Of a stretch of DNA of 64,000 bases, positions 49,105 through 57,908 are shown in pieces. The stretch lies in assembly GCF_900101175.1 (NCBI RefSeq), contig NZ_FNFQ01000012.1, forward strand, positions 1 through 64,000, in the 5' to 3' direction. The stretch is from Stenotrophomonas pavanii. GTDB lineage: Bacteria > Pseudomonadota > Gammaproteobacteria > Xanthomonadales > Xanthomonadaceae. Numbering within the stretch: position 1 is the first letter of the stretch; every line of letters begins with the position of its first letter. Position numbers and translations under genes: made by a program. Below the pieces are notes generated by a model that was not told the DNA's origin, made no database searches, and worked only from the letters and a program-made list of their open reading frames with translations.

Positions 49105-49923
49105 GTGGGCAGTCTGCAGGGCAAAACGCTTTTCATCACCGGTGCCTCGCGCGGCATCGGCCTGGGCATCGCACTGCGCGCTGCGCGCGACGGCGCCAAT
49201 GTGGCCATTGCGGCCAAGTCATCGGTGCCGAATCCGAAGTTGCCAGGCACCATCCATACCGCAGCCGAAGCCGTTACGGCGGCCGGCGGCCAGGGGCTGG
49301 CGCTGAAGTGCGATATCCGCGAGGAAGAGCAGGTACAGGCGGCGGTTGCCGCCACGGTCGACACCTTCGGTGGCATCGACATCCTGGTCAACAATGCCAG
49401 CGCGATCTGGCTGCGTGGCACGCTGGATACGCCGATGAAACGCTTCGACCTGATGCAGCAGGTCAATTCGCGCGGCAGTTTCCTGTGCGCGCAGGCCTGC
49501 CTGCCGTACCTGCTGCAGGCGCCGAATCCGCACATCCTGACCCTGGCGCCGCCGCCGAGCCTCGAACCGAAGTGGTGGGGCGCGCACACCGGCTACACGC
49601 TGGCGAAGATGGGCATGAGCTTCGTCACGCTCGGCCTGGCCGCGGAATTCGGCCCGCAGGGTGTGGCGGTGAACGCGCTGTGGCCGCGCACGGTGATCGC
49701 CACCGATGCGATCAACATGATTCCGGGCGTCGATGCGGCCGGCTGCCGCACGCCGCAGATCATGGCCGATGCTGCGCACGCGGTGCTGGTGCGCGAGGCG
49801 GCTGGTTTCCACGGCCAGTTCCTGATCGACGATGACGTGCTGGCGCAGGCGGGTATCACCGATCTGTCCAGCTATGCGGTGGATCCATCGCGTCCGTTGT
49901 TGCCGGATCTGTTCCTGGACTGA
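49105..49923 (+). CDS. Short-chain dehydrogenase (HSDL2-like)
   Basis: A 272-residue SDR with the cofactor loop TGASRGIGLGI and the NNAS motif. YTLAKMG supplies Tyr and Lys, while the catalytic Ser position reads APPPSLEPKWWGAHTGY, a pattern of HSDL2-type enzymes that lack a classical SS. It should use NADP(H) given the ASRG loop. The GTG at 49105 has GGAG 8 bp upstream; the GTG at 49096 overlaps it. Substrate unknown. Confidence 0.88.
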   Translation: MGSLQGKTLFITGASRGIGLGIALRAARDGANVAIAAKSSVPNPKLPGTIHTAAEAVTAAGGQGLALKCDIREEEQVQAAVAATVDTFGGIDILVNNASAIWLRGTLDTPMKRFDLMQQVNSRGSFLCAQACLPYLLQAPNPHILTLAPPPSLEPKWWGAHTGYTLAKMGMSFVTLGLAAEFGPQGVAVNALWPRTVIATDAINMIPGVDAAGCRTPQIMADAAHAVLVREAAGFHGQFLIDDDVLAQAGITDLSSYAVDPSRPLLPDLFLD

Positions 49924-50016
49924 TCGCGCGTCGCCGGCAGAGGCCGAGGGCTGCGACCTTCGGCCCGCTGCGCTAGAATGCGCGGCTGTAATCGTTTTCA
50001 ACAAGGACGTGAACCC

Positions 50017-51009
50017 ATGTCACGCACTCTTTCCGTTGCGGCGCTGGCCGCTTCGCTGTCGATTGTCCTGGCTGCCTGCGGCAGCAAGGCGCCTGCAACC
50101 ACTGGCGACGCCGGCCCTTCCAGCACGCCCGAGGCCAGCGCAGCGCCGTCGGACACACAGCAGCAGTTGACCGCCAAGCTCAACGCCTACATCGGCTGCT
50201 TCAACACGCTTGATTCGAAGACCCACGGCAGCATCGAGTCCTATACGCGCTGGATCAAGGACGTCGAGGCCGGCCCGACCGGGCGCGAGACCCAGGTGTA
50301 CGGTCCGTTCGAGATCAGCGACTACGACATGAAGCAGTGCGATGGCCCTGTGACCGAGGCGATGGCTGCCAAGCCGGCGCTGGCCGAGCTCGATGCCGCT
50401 GCTGGCCATTACCAGCAGGCGCTGAAGGCACTGGTGCCGATCAGCAAGGAGGCGCACGACTACTACGATCGCCAGGACTACGAAGATGACCGGTTCGCCA
50501 AGGGCAAGCAGCTGCATGCGCCCTTGATGGCCGCCTTCAAGGAGTTCGTCGCTGCCAGCGCAACGTTCAACGCCGAGCTGGAGCGCCAGAACGACGCCGC
50601 CCAGCGCGAGCAGCTCAAGGCGCTGGAACAGGCCGAGGGGCGCACGCGCGAGTACTACCGTCTGGCGATGATGCTGGAAGCCAAGGCCATCATGGATCTG
50701 ATGAGCGAGGACGATTTCGACCAGGCCAAGGCGCGCGAGCGTCTGGATGCGTTCAACCGCATTTCCGACGAAGCGCATGCGAAGGTGGCTGATCAGGAGC
50801 CGGGCAAGCTGGACTGGAACAGCTTCGAGCGTGAGGCCGAGAACTTCCGGCGCGAAGGCAAGGAGCGGCTGAAGCGCGTCAGCGAGAATACGCCCTATAC
50901 CGATTTCGAACGGCGCATGCTGGATTCGCCCTCGATGGCGCCGAGCGGCTCTGCCAGCAAGCTGATGCAGGAGTACAACTCGCTGGTTTTCCAGAGCAAC
51001 CGCCAGTAG
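50017..51009 (+). CDS. DUF3829 lipoprotein
   Basis: A 330-residue lipoprotein (SIVLAACGS, lipobox LAAC) with a Thr/Ser/Pro-rich spacer and the DUF3829 helical domain: KLNAYIGCFNTLDSK, YTRWIKDVEAGPTG, HYQQALKALVPI, and the C-terminal LMQEYNSLVFQSNR. E. coli YiiG belongs to the same family. Function is unknown, probably periplasmic. A paralogue follows in tandem 160 bp downstream. Confidence 0.88.
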   Translation: MSRTLSVAALAASLSIVLAACGSKAPATTGDAGPSSTPEASAAPSDTQQQLTAKLNAYIGCFNTLDSKTHGSIESYTRWIKDVEAGPTGRETQVYGPFEISDYDMKQCDGPVTEAMAAKPALAELDAAAGHYQQALKALVPISKEAHDYYDRQDYEDDRFAKGKQLHAPLMAAFKEFVAASATFNAELERQNDAAQREQLKALEQAEGRTREYYRLAMMLEAKAIMDLMSEDDFDQAKARERLDAFNRISDEAHAKVADQEPGKLDWNSFEREAENFRREGKERLKRVSENTPYTDFERRMLDSPSMAPSGSASKLMQEYNSLVFQSNRQ

Positions 51010-51169
51010 GCGGGAAGCTCAACGCGTTTTTTTTGTCGCGATCGAGCAGGTCGATCGCGACATGACACGCCCCGCAGCCCCGAATGCCAGCACCTTCCCG
51101 AGGTGCTGGAGCGCGCGCTCGCGCCATGCAGGACGATGGCTGCAGTTTTCACTGGTGCAAGGAACTGAT

Positions 51170-52111
51170 TTGAACGCATCCACACGCCTGATTCCCGTTC
51201 TCCTGCTCGGCGCGCTGGCCGGCTGCAACAGCCCGGCGGGGCTGGCGGTCGCCGACCCCGGGCTGGAGAAGGTGAACGCCTACATCGAGTGCTACAACGG
51301 CGTCGAACAGCCCATCCACGAAGGCTTCCAGGCTTACACCGGCTGGATGAAGGACCCCAAGGCGGGGCCGACCGGCAAGGAAGCGCAGCCGCGCTCACCG
51401 GGCAAGCTGTTGTCGCACCGCGTCGAGTACTGCGGCCAGCCGCTGACCGATGCGCTGGCAAAGACCCCTGCCACGCCGCTGGATGCACCCGCGCGACAGT
51501 ACCAGCAGGCATTCCAGGCACTGAACACCCTGATCGAGCGTGCCGATGGGTACTTCACCCGCGAGGACTATCGTCGCGATGGTGGCGAAGGGATGCGCAG
51601 CCAGCATGCCCCGCTGATGCAGGCCTATGCTGATTTCTTCAAGGCCAGCGAAGCAATGGATGCGGCGCTGGAAAAGAACGAGAACGATCGCCGCGCCGCC
51701 CAGCTGAAGCAGATCGAGGAGAGCGAAGGCCGCTCGCTGGCCTATTACCACCTGCGCCTTGTCGGCGATGGCAAGCAGCTGGCGATGGCGTTCCAGAGCG
51801 ACGCGCCGGATGTTGCGGCGTTGCGCGGCCAGCTGGCCGACTATCAGGCGCTGGTGACGGAAATCCAGAACAGTGGTGTCGGCAAGGACGACCCGATGTG
51901 GGGCCATGTGCAGCGTTCGGCCGACAAGCTGGTGCGTACCGCCGGGCGCGGTGTGGAGCGTCTGGAGCAGGGCAAGCCGATCACCGCCGATGCGTTGGCC
52001 GCCGAGCGCAAGGCGTCGGGCAGCTGGCTGACCACCGATCCTGAAGGCGCACAGTCGACGATCCTGGACGCCTACAACGACCTGGTGACCACCAGCAACC
52101 GCATGCGCTGA
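51170..52111 (+). CDS. DUF3829-like lipoprotein, tandem paralogue
   Basis: A 313-residue lipoprotein (LGALAGCNS, lipobox LAGC), clearly related to the gene before: KVNAYIECYNGVEQ, YTGWMKDPKAGPTGKE, QYQQAFQALNTLIERADGYF and the final LDAYNDLVTTSNRM align in order. The start I choose is TTG 51170, where AAGGAA lies 6 bp upstream and the signal peptide begins. The frame upstream has no homology. The pair probably arose by duplication and has diverged well beyond recent copying. Confidence 0.85.
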   Translation: MNASTRLIPVLLLGALAGCNSPAGLAVADPGLEKVNAYIECYNGVEQPIHEGFQAYTGWMKDPKAGPTGKEAQPRSPGKLLSHRVEYCGQPLTDALAKTPATPLDAPARQYQQAFQALNTLIERADGYFTREDYRRDGGEGMRSQHAPLMQAYADFFKASEAMDAALEKNENDRRAAQLKQIEESEGRSLAYYHLRLVGDGKQLAMAFQSDAPDVAALRGQLADYQALVTEIQNSGVGKDDPMWGHVQRSADKLVRTAGRGVERLEQGKPITADALAAERKASGSWLTTDPEGAQSTILDAYNDLVTTSNRMR

Positions 52112-52184
52112 GGGCGATCCACTCAGGGCGTGGCCCTGTCCACGGTGGCACCGGGCCATGCCCGGCGCGCACCCTGCGGGGTTG

Positions 52185-52207
52185 GTAGTGCCGGCCGCTG
52201 GCCGGCA
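52185..52207 (+). repeat. SMAG repeat after the lipoprotein pair
   Basis: GTAG followed by TGCCGGCCGCTGGCCGGCA, between the convergent stops of the DUF3829 gene and the K+ channel gene. Confidence 0.9.
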
Positions 52208-52213
52208 TGTGCC

Positions 52214-53086
52214 TCAATGGCTGAATGCGTCCGGCAGTTCACCGCCACACTTGCGGCAGTGGCGCGCATCCGGTTCATGCCCTTCCAGCCCGCAGTGCGG
52301 GCAGCCGCGCGCATCCCGGCGCGCCGCCAGTTCGGCTTCGCGCATGGTGCTGGCCAGTTCGGCGGTGTAGATGCCGGTCGGCACGGCGATGATGCTGTAG
52401 CCGATCAGGATCAGCACCGAGGTGACGAAGCGGCCAAGCACGGTCTGCGGCACGATGTCGCCGAAGCCGACCGTGGCCATGGTCACCACTGCCCAGTACA
52501 TGCTGGCCGGGATGTTGGTGAAGCCGTGTTCGGGGCCCTCGATCACGTACATCAGCGCCCCGGCGATGATGGTGATGGTGATCACCGTGAACAGGAACAC
52601 CAGCACCTTGCGCCGGCTGCGCCACAGCGACGTCATCAGGACGCCGCTTTCCTCGATGTAGCGGGTCAGCTTGAGGATGCGGAACACGCGCAGGATGCGC
52701 AGCGCACGCACCACCAGCAGGCTCTGCGCGCCGGGGATGAACATCGACAGGTAGGCGGGCAGGATCGACAGCAGGTCGATGATGCCCCAGATGCTCACCG
52801 CGTAACGCAGCGGGCGCTTGACCACCGCCAGGCGCAGCAGGTACTCGGCGGTGAAGATGATCGTGAAGCCCCATTCCAGGATGTACAGGCCGGTGGACCA
52901 TTCGGCATGCAGGTGCTGCACGCTGTCGATCATCACCACCAGGATGCTGGCAACGATCGCCACCACCAGGATCAGGTCGAAATTGCGCGAGGGCCGCGAG
53001 TCATGGCGGTAGATGATGTCGAACCACCGACGGCGCCAGCCGGTCTCGGTGGCGGGGTTGAGCTGGGGGGCGGAAAACGGTCGCAT
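52214..53086 (-). CDS. Voltage-gated K+ channel with C-terminal zinc ribbon
   Basis: This 290-residue six-TM channel has an S4-like voltage sensor (LVVRALRILRVFRILKLTRYIEE, with Arg at every third position) and the selectivity filter TVGFGD in ATMYWAVVTMATVGFGDIVP-like context. The cytosolic C-terminus ends in a CPHCG..CRKCGG zinc ribbon (CxxC - 14 residues - CxxC), which is not part of the standard Kch-type channel. The start at 53086 gives MRPFSAPQLN. Ligand or partner binding through the ribbon is possible. Confidence 0.92.
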   Translation of the reverse strand: MRPFSAPQLNPATETGWRRRWFDIIYRHDSRPSRNFDLILVVAIVASILVVMIDSVQHLHAEWSTGLYILEWGFTIIFTAEYLLRLAVVKRPLRYAVSIWGIIDLLSILPAYLSMFIPGAQSLLVVRALRILRVFRILKLTRYIEESGVLMTSLWRSRRKVLVFLFTVITITIIAGALMYVIEGPEHGFTNIPASMYWAVVTMATVGFGDIVPQTVLGRFVTSVLILIGYSIIAVPTGIYTAELASTMREAELAARRDARGCPHCGLEGHEPDARHCRKCGGELPDAFSH

Positions 53087-53149
53087 GGGCGCATTGTGCC
53101 GCAGGGGTTCCGGCGCGAGAATGGGCATTCCTGAACCCTGCCGACTGCC

Positions 53150-54376
53150 ATGACCGCCGCGACCGATCCGCTGATTTCCCTTTCGCACTACTACCTGCCG
53201 GTCTACAAGCCCCGCCAGGTGGTGCTGGAGCGAGGGCAGGGCGCCCGCGTGTGGGACAGCCAGGGGCGTGAGTTCATCGACCTGGCCGCCGGCATCGCCG
53301 TGTGCGGCCTGGGCCACAACGATCCGGACCTGGTGGCCGCGCTGGTCGAGCAGGCCGGCAAGCTCTGGCACACCAGCAACGTGTTCTACAGTGCGCCGCC
53401 GCTGCACCTGGCCGAGGAGCTGGTGAAGGCCAGCCGCTTCGCCGAGCGCGTGTTCCTGTGCAATTCCGGCGCCGAAGCCAACGAAGTGGCGATCAAGATG
53501 GTCCGCAAGTGGGCCTCCAGCCAGGGCCGCCCGGCCGACAAGCGGGTAATCATCACCTTCCGTGGCAGCTTCCACGGCCGCACCCTGGGCGCGGTGACCG
53601 CCACGGCCCAGCCGAAGTACCAGGAGGGCTACGAGCCGCTGCCCGGTGGCTTCCGCTACATCGATTTCAACGATGAAGTGCAGCTGGAAACCGCGATGGC
53701 CGCCGGCGACGTGGCAGCGGTGATGCTGGAGCCGATCCAGGGCGAGGGCGGCGTGATGCCGGCCAAGTCCGGCTTCCTCAAGCGCGTGCGCGAACTGTGC
53801 GACCAGCACAACGCACTGCTGGTACTGGACGAGATCCAGGCCGGCATGGGCCGCACCGGCACGCTGTTCGCGCACTGGCAGGACGATGTAGTGCCGGACA
53901 TGGTCACCCTGGCCAAGGCACTCGGCGGCGGCTTCCCGATCGGCGCGATGCTGGCCGGCCCGAAGGTGGCCGAGACCATGCAGTTCGGCGCGCACGGCAC
54001 CACCTTCGGCGGCAATCCGCTGGCCGCTGCGGTGGCCCGCGTGGCACTGCGCAAGCTGGCCTCGGCGGAGATCGCCGCCAACGTCAGCCGCCAGTCCAAG
54101 GCGCTGCGCGATGGCTTCGCCCGCATCAACGACGAGTTCGGTGTGTTCAGCGACGTGCGTGGCCGCGGCCTGATGCTGGGCGCGGTGCTGGGCAAGGACT
54201 TCGCCGGCCAGGCCGGTGCGATCCTCGACCATGCCGCCGAGCACGGCCTGCTGACCCTGCAGGCCGGCCCGGACGTGCTGCGCTTCGTGCCGTCGCTGAA
54301 CATCACCGACGAAGAAGTGGCCGAAGGCCTGAAGCGCCTGCGCGCAGCGATTGCGGCGTTCATCGCCGCGCGCTGA
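53150..54376 (+). CDS. argD: Acetylornithine aminotransferase
   Basis: This PLP class III aminotransferase of arginine (and possibly lysine) synthesis has 408 residues. Features are GIAVCGLGHNDP, the PLP-phosphate loop CNSGAEANEVAIKM, the Asp of LVLDEIQAGMGRTG and the Schiff-base Lys in VTLAKALGGGFPIGAM. ArgD is favoured over other class III enzymes by LEPIQGEGGV and the overall length. It stands alone between a channel gene and a HAD gene. Confidence 0.92.
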   Translation: MTAATDPLISLSHYYLPVYKPRQVVLERGQGARVWDSQGREFIDLAAGIAVCGLGHNDPDLVAALVEQAGKLWHTSNVFYSAPPLHLAEELVKASRFAERVFLCNSGAEANEVAIKMVRKWASSQGRPADKRVIITFRGSFHGRTLGAVTATAQPKYQEGYEPLPGGFRYIDFNDEVQLETAMAAGDVAAVMLEPIQGEGGVMPAKSGFLKRVRELCDQHNALLVLDEIQAGMGRTGTLFAHWQDDVVPDMVTLAKALGGGFPIGAMLAGPKVAETMQFGAHGTTFGGNPLAAAVARVALRKLASAEIAANVSRQSKALRDGFARINDEFGVFSDVRGRGLMLGAVLGKDFAGQAGAILDHAAEHGLLTLQAGPDVLRFVPSLNITDEEVAEGLKRLRAAIAAFIAAR

Positions 54377-54388
54377 GGCCATCGTGCC

Positions 54389-54427
54389 GGGGTCGGATTC
54401 CTTTCCTGCGGAGAGGGCTCTGACCCC
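54389..54427. repeat. GGGGTC...GACCCC palindrome, copy 3
   Basis: Same element as at 33256 with single changes (ATTCC for ATCCC on the left, GAGAGGG on the right). It separates the convergent argD and HAD genes. Confidence 0.85.
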
Positions 54428-54429
54428 GA

Positions 54430-55032
54430 TCAGCTCACCGCGTAGCGCTTCAATACCTTGCCCAATCCCCGGCCATCGCGCACGGTCTCCGCGTGCAGGC
54501 CGGCAGCGCGCGCGCCACGCACGTTGGCGAACAGGTCATCGACGAACAGCGTGTGCGCCGGGGCCACGTCCAGCGCGTCCAGCGTGCGCAGGAACACCGC
54601 CGGTGCGGGCTTGCGCAGGCCGAAATCCGCGCTGCAGAACACGCGGCCCTGCAGCGCAGGGAACAGTTCCGGCAGCAGGGTGGGCAGCGCCTGTACCATC
54701 AGCGCGCCGTTGTTGGTGAGTACGGCCATCGGCAGCTGCAGGCCCTGCAGCTGCTGCAGCACGGCCGCCTGCGGATGGCTGGCGGCCTGGCGTGCCGCAA
54801 TCCATGTCGCGACATCGACGGTCCTGCCCAGGCGCTCCCCCAGCCGCGCCAGATAGGCCGGGCCGTCCAGCGTGCCGTCGTCATGCGCCGCCTCCAGTCC
54901 GCTGTCATACAGCGCGGCCTGCACGGCCTGGGTCGGAACCTGCAGTGCGTTCGCCAGCTGCAGCACGCGTTGTGCGCGCTGGTACTGCACCAGCACGCCA
55001 TCCACATCCAGCAGCAACAGGTCGATCCGCAT
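54430..55032 (-). CDS. HAD-superfamily hydrolase
   Basis: A 200-residue phosphatase-like protein with HAD motif I LLDVDGVLV at the N-terminus (nucleophile and acid DxD), motif II LTNNGA near residue 110, and Lys/acid motifs FGLRKPAPAVF and VDDLFANVRGA. The alpha-helical cap places it in subfamily I (epoxide-hydrolase/YihX-like). The substrate is not evident from the sequence. The frame ends directly against a GGGGTC palindrome. Confidence 0.88.
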   Translation of the reverse strand: MRIDLLLLDVDGVLVQYQRAQRVLQLANALQVPTQAVQAALYDSGLEAAHDDGTLDGPAYLARLGERLGRTVDVATWIAARQAASHPQAAVLQQLQGLQLPMAVLTNNGALMVQALPTLLPELFPALQGRVFCSADFGLRKPAPAVFLRTLDALDVAPAHTLFVDDLFANVRGARAAGLHAETVRDGRGLGKVLKRYAVS

Positions 55033-55154
55033 CGGCCGAGCATGCCATCGCGGTGGATGCGCGGAAACCCTGGAGTGGACGTGCGACAGACGGTCGCAGC
55101 CGGGGGCGCAGGCGGGTGCCTAGAATGGCGCTTGAATCCGTAGGAGAGGCAACG

Positions 55155-55604
55155 ATGAAGGCTTGGCTGGTGGCAATGGGACTGGGCGCGGTGATGCTGG
55201 CGCCGTCGGCGATGGCACGGGTGTGTGCGGTGAGCATCGACAGCACCGACCAGATGAGCTTCAGCAGCCGCGAGATCAAGGTTGCCGCTGATTGCACCGC
55301 CGTGGACCTGACCCTGCGCCATACCGGCAAGCTGGCCGCTACCGCGATGGGCCACAACTGGGTGCTGACCCGCACGGCCGATTACCAGCCGGTGGCGATG
55401 GCGGGCATGCGCATGACCTTGGCCGACAGCTACCTGCCGAAGGCCGACAAGCGCGTGCTGGCGCATACCAAAGTGATCGGTGGAGGCGAGACCACCCGTG
55501 TGCGTTTCTCCACCCAGGGCCTGCAGAAGGGCGGTGACTACACCTTCTTCTGCTCGTTCCCCGGCCACTTCGCGATGATGAAGGGCACCTTCGTCTTCGG
55601 CTAG
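55155..55604 (+). CDS. azu: Azurin
   Basis: This periplasmic blue copper electron carrier has 149 residues including a signal peptide (cleavage after SAMA). The copper ligands are visible: His in MGHNWVLT, then Cys, His and Met in FFCSFPGHFAMMKG. A CAVSID...DCT disulphide pair is present at the mature N-terminus. TAGGAGAGG lies 7-14 bp before the ATG. Partners could be a cytochrome c peroxidase or nitrite reductase, none of which is in the window. Confidence 0.97.
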   Translation: MKAWLVAMGLGAVMLAPSAMARVCAVSIDSTDQMSFSSREIKVAADCTAVDLTLRHTGKLAATAMGHNWVLTRTADYQPVAMAGMRMTLADSYLPKADKRVLAHTKVIGGGETTRVRFSTQGLQKGGDYTFFCSFPGHFAMMKGTFVFG

Positions 55605-55607
55605 AAG

Positions 55608-55671
55608 AAAGGGGACGGAGGGGATTAAGTCGTTTGTGCACAAACGACTTAATCCCCTCCGTCCCCTTTTT
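55608..55671. repeat. Long inverted-repeat element, family GGGGACGG, copy B
   Basis: A perfect 64-bp palindrome: the arms AAAGGGGACGGAGGGG.. meet at a GTTTG-TGCA-CAAAC centre and end in CCCCTTTTT. It lies 3 bp after the azurin stop and 4 bp before the hemL stop, thus a strong bidirectional terminator candidate. Confidence 0.92.
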
Positions 55672-55675
55672 GCGA

Positions 55676-56965
55676 TCAGCCCTTGGCGGACCGGAACGCT
55701 ACGCGTGCGGCGGCGAGGGTGGCCTCGATCACCGCGTCATCGTGGGCGCTGGACAGGAAGCCGGCCTCGTACGCCGACGGTGCCAGGAACACGCCCTGGT
55801 CGAGCATCGCGTGGAAGAAGCGGTTGAACGCCGGGATGTCACAGGCGGTGGCCTGCGCATAGGTCTCGACCTTCTCGCTGGTGAAGAACAGCCCGAACAT
55901 CGCGCCCACGCGGGTGGTGGTCACCGCCAAGCCGGCTTCGGCGGCGGCTGCTTCCAGGCCGGCACACAGGCGTGCGGTGCGCTCGGCCAGGTCGGCGTGG
56001 AAGCCCGGCTGCTGGATCAGCTCCAGCATCGCCAGCCCGGCAGCCATCGCCACCGGATTGCCGCTGAGCGTGCCGGCCTGGTAGATCGGGCCGGCCGGGG
56101 CGATCTGCTGCATCAATTCGCGGCGACCGCCGTAGGCACCCACCGGCATGCCGCCGCCGATGATCTTGCCGAAGGTGGTCAGGTCCGGGGTGATGCCGTA
56201 GTGCGCCTGTGCACCGCCGAGGGCGACGCGGAAACCGGTCATCACTTCGTCGAAGATCAGCAGCGCGCCATGCTGCGTGCACAGTGCGCGCAGGTGCTGC
56301 AGGTAGCCCTCGCGCGGCGGGATGCAGTTGGCATTGCCGACCACCGGTTCGATGATCAGCCCGGCGATGTCATTGCCCTGCTGCGCGAACAGCGCGGTGG
56401 CCGCTTCGAAGTCGTTGTAGGGCAGGGTCAGCGTCAGTTCGCTCAGCCCGGCCGGGACGCCCGGCGAGGTTGGCACGCCCAGGGTCAGCATGCCGCTGCC
56501 GGCCTTCACCAGGAACGAGTCGCCGTGACCGTGGTAGCAGCCTTCGAACTTGACGATGCGGTTGCGGCCGGTGGCGCCACGCGCCAGGCGGATCGCCGAC
56601 AGCGTGGCCTCGGTGCCGGAGTTGACCATGCGCACCATCTCGCACGATGGCACCAGGCGGGTGATGGTCTCGGCCATGGTGACTTCGGCCGCGCACGGCG
56701 CACCGAAGGACAGGCCATTGTCGATCGCCTTCTTCACCGCCTGGCGCACGGCCGGGTGGTTGTGGCCGACGATCATCGGGCCCCAGGAGCCGACATAGTC
56801 GATGTAGCGGTTGCCGTCGACGTCGTACAGGTAGGCACCGTCGGCGCGTTCAACGAAGAACGGCTCGCCGCCGACCGACTTGAACGCGCGCACCGGCGAA
56901 TTGACGCCGCCCGGCAACAGCTGCTGGGCGCGGGAGAACAGGGCGTGGGACTGGTCGTGGTTCAT
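55676..56965 (-). CDS. hemL: Glutamate-1-semialdehyde 2,1-aminomutase
   Basis: HemL makes 5-aminolevulinate for heme. The 429-residue class III PLP enzyme has [18 protein letters not shown] at the N-terminus (the HemL hallmark), [29 protein letters not shown], and the Schiff-base Lys in [17 protein letters not shown]. thiE begins upstream with 18 bp between, so the two form one unit. The 3' end abuts the copy-B palindrome. Confidence 0.97.
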   Translation of the reverse strand: MNHDQSHALFSRAQQLLPGGVNSPVRAFKSVGGEPFFVERADGAYLYDVDGNRYIDYVGSWGPMIVGHNHPAVRQAVKKAIDNGLSFGAPCAAEVTMAETITRLVPSCEMVRMVNSGTEATLSAIRLARGATGRNRIVKFEGCYHGHGDSFLVKAGSGMLTLGVPTSPGVPAGLSELTLTLPYNDFEAATALFAQQGNDIAGLIIEPVVGNANCIPPREGYLQHLRALCTQHGALLIFDEVMTGFRVALGGAQAHYGITPDLTTFGKIIGGGMPVGAYGGRRELMQQIAPAGPIYQAGTLSGNPVAMAAGLAMLELIQQPGFHADLAERTARLCAGLEAAAAEAGLAVTTTRVGAMFGLFFTSEKVETYAQATACDIPAFNRFFHAMLDQGVFLAPSAYEAGFLSSAHDDAVIEATLAAARVAFRSAKG

Positions 56966-56983
56966 GGGGGAATATCCTGGGCG

Positions 56984-57610
56984 TTACGCGAACTGGACGA
57001 GGAAGGCGCGCTGGGTCGCGACCGGGTCTTCGGCGGCGAACACGCTGCTGACCACGGCGACCAGATCGGCACCGGCGTCGATGATGGGCCCGACATTGTC
57101 CGGCGTCAGCCCGCCGATCGCCACCCGCGGCACGCCCAGTGCGGCGCTTTGCCGCAGCAGGTCGGTATGCGCGCGGCTGGTGGTGATCTTGGTGGTGGTC
57201 GGGAAAAACGCGCCGAAGGCCACGTAGCTGGCGCCGGCGGCCACGGCCCTCTCGGCATTGGCCAGCTGGTCATAGCAGGAGGCGCCGATGATGGCCTCGG
57301 GGCCGAGCAGGGCGCGCGCGCTGGGGATGTCCCCGTCGGTGCCGCCCAGATGCACCCCCGCCGCGCCAACGGCCTTGGCCAGCGCCGAGTCGTCGTTGAC
57401 GATCAGCGGCACGCCGTATTCCGCGCACAGCGCCTGCAGGGCGATGGCCTGCTCCCGCTGCAGCGCGCCACTGGCGGTCTTGTTGCGGTACTGCAGCCAG
57501 GTAGCGCCCGCGGCCAGCAGCGGCGCGGTACGGGCCAGCAGGCGCGCGGTATCGGGCTCGTCCGGGGTGATCAGATAGACGCCGCGGGGCGCCGGGGAAG
57601 CAGAAGTCAT
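56984..57610 (-). CDS. thiE: Thiamine phosphate synthase
   Basis: ThiE joins HMP-PP and thiazole phosphate to thiamine phosphate. The 208-residue barrel has [14 protein letters not shown] with the phosphate-binding region, [23 protein letters not shown], and the C-terminal [25 protein letters not shown]. It precedes hemL (18-bp gap) and is divergent from the rubredoxin gene. No TPP riboswitch is visible in the 67-bp upstream gap. Confidence 0.95.
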   Translation of the reverse strand: MTSASPAPRGVYLITPDEPDTARLLARTAPLLAAGATWLQYRNKTASGALQREQAIALQALCAEYGVPLIVNDDSALAKAVGAAGVHLGGTDGDIPSARALLGPEAIIGASCYDQLANAERAVAAGASYVAFGAFFPTTTKITTSRAHTDLLRQSAALGVPRVAIGGLTPDNVGPIIDAGADLVAVVSSVFAAEDPVATQRAFLVQFA

Positions 57611-57677
57611 CGATGGCTACCGGTGAGTGGACCGCGATGGGACAATGGCGGCCCGTGAATCCAGCCCCGATTATCCG

Positions 57678-57869
57678 ATGAGCGATGCCACCCCCACCAC
57701 CTTGCGCACCTGGATGTGCGTGGTCTGCGGCTTCCTGTACAGCGAAGCGGAGGGCCTGCCGGAGGAGGGCATCGCGCCGGGGACGCGCTGGGAGGACATT
57801 CCAGAGACCTGGACCTGCCCGGACTGCGGGGTCACCAAGGCCGATTTCGAGATGGTCGAGGTCGATTGA
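57678..57869 (+). CDS. Rubredoxin
   Basis: A 63-residue iron electron carrier with two Cys pairs, CVVCGFLY and CPDCGVTK, spaced as in rubredoxins, and the hallmark [18 protein letters not shown]. The ATG at 57678 follows a short N-terminal tail of [12 protein letters not shown]. It is divergent from thiE-hemL. Likely partners are alkane-hydroxylase-type or rubredoxin reductases elsewhere. Confidence 0.93.
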   Translation: MSDATPTTLRTWMCVVCGFLYSEAEGLPEEGIAPGTRWEDIPETWTCPDCGVTKADFEMVEVD

Positions 57870-57880
57870 CCTAGCCTTGG

Positions 57881-57898
57881 GTGTGGGCCGGCCCACAC
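57881..57898. repeat. Perfect 18-bp palindrome between rubredoxin and SirB1 genes
   Basis: GTGTGGGCC and its exact complement meet without loop, 11 bp after the rubredoxin stop and 10 bp before the convergent stop. It is probably a transcription end point; no T-tract follows. Confidence 0.6.
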
Positions 57899-57908
57899 GC
57901 CGGCACCC

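Noticed and set aside
57881..57898. The 18-bp perfect palindrome as a regulatory operator
   Set aside because: It lies between two convergent gene ends, not upstream of any start, so a transcription-end role is more likely.
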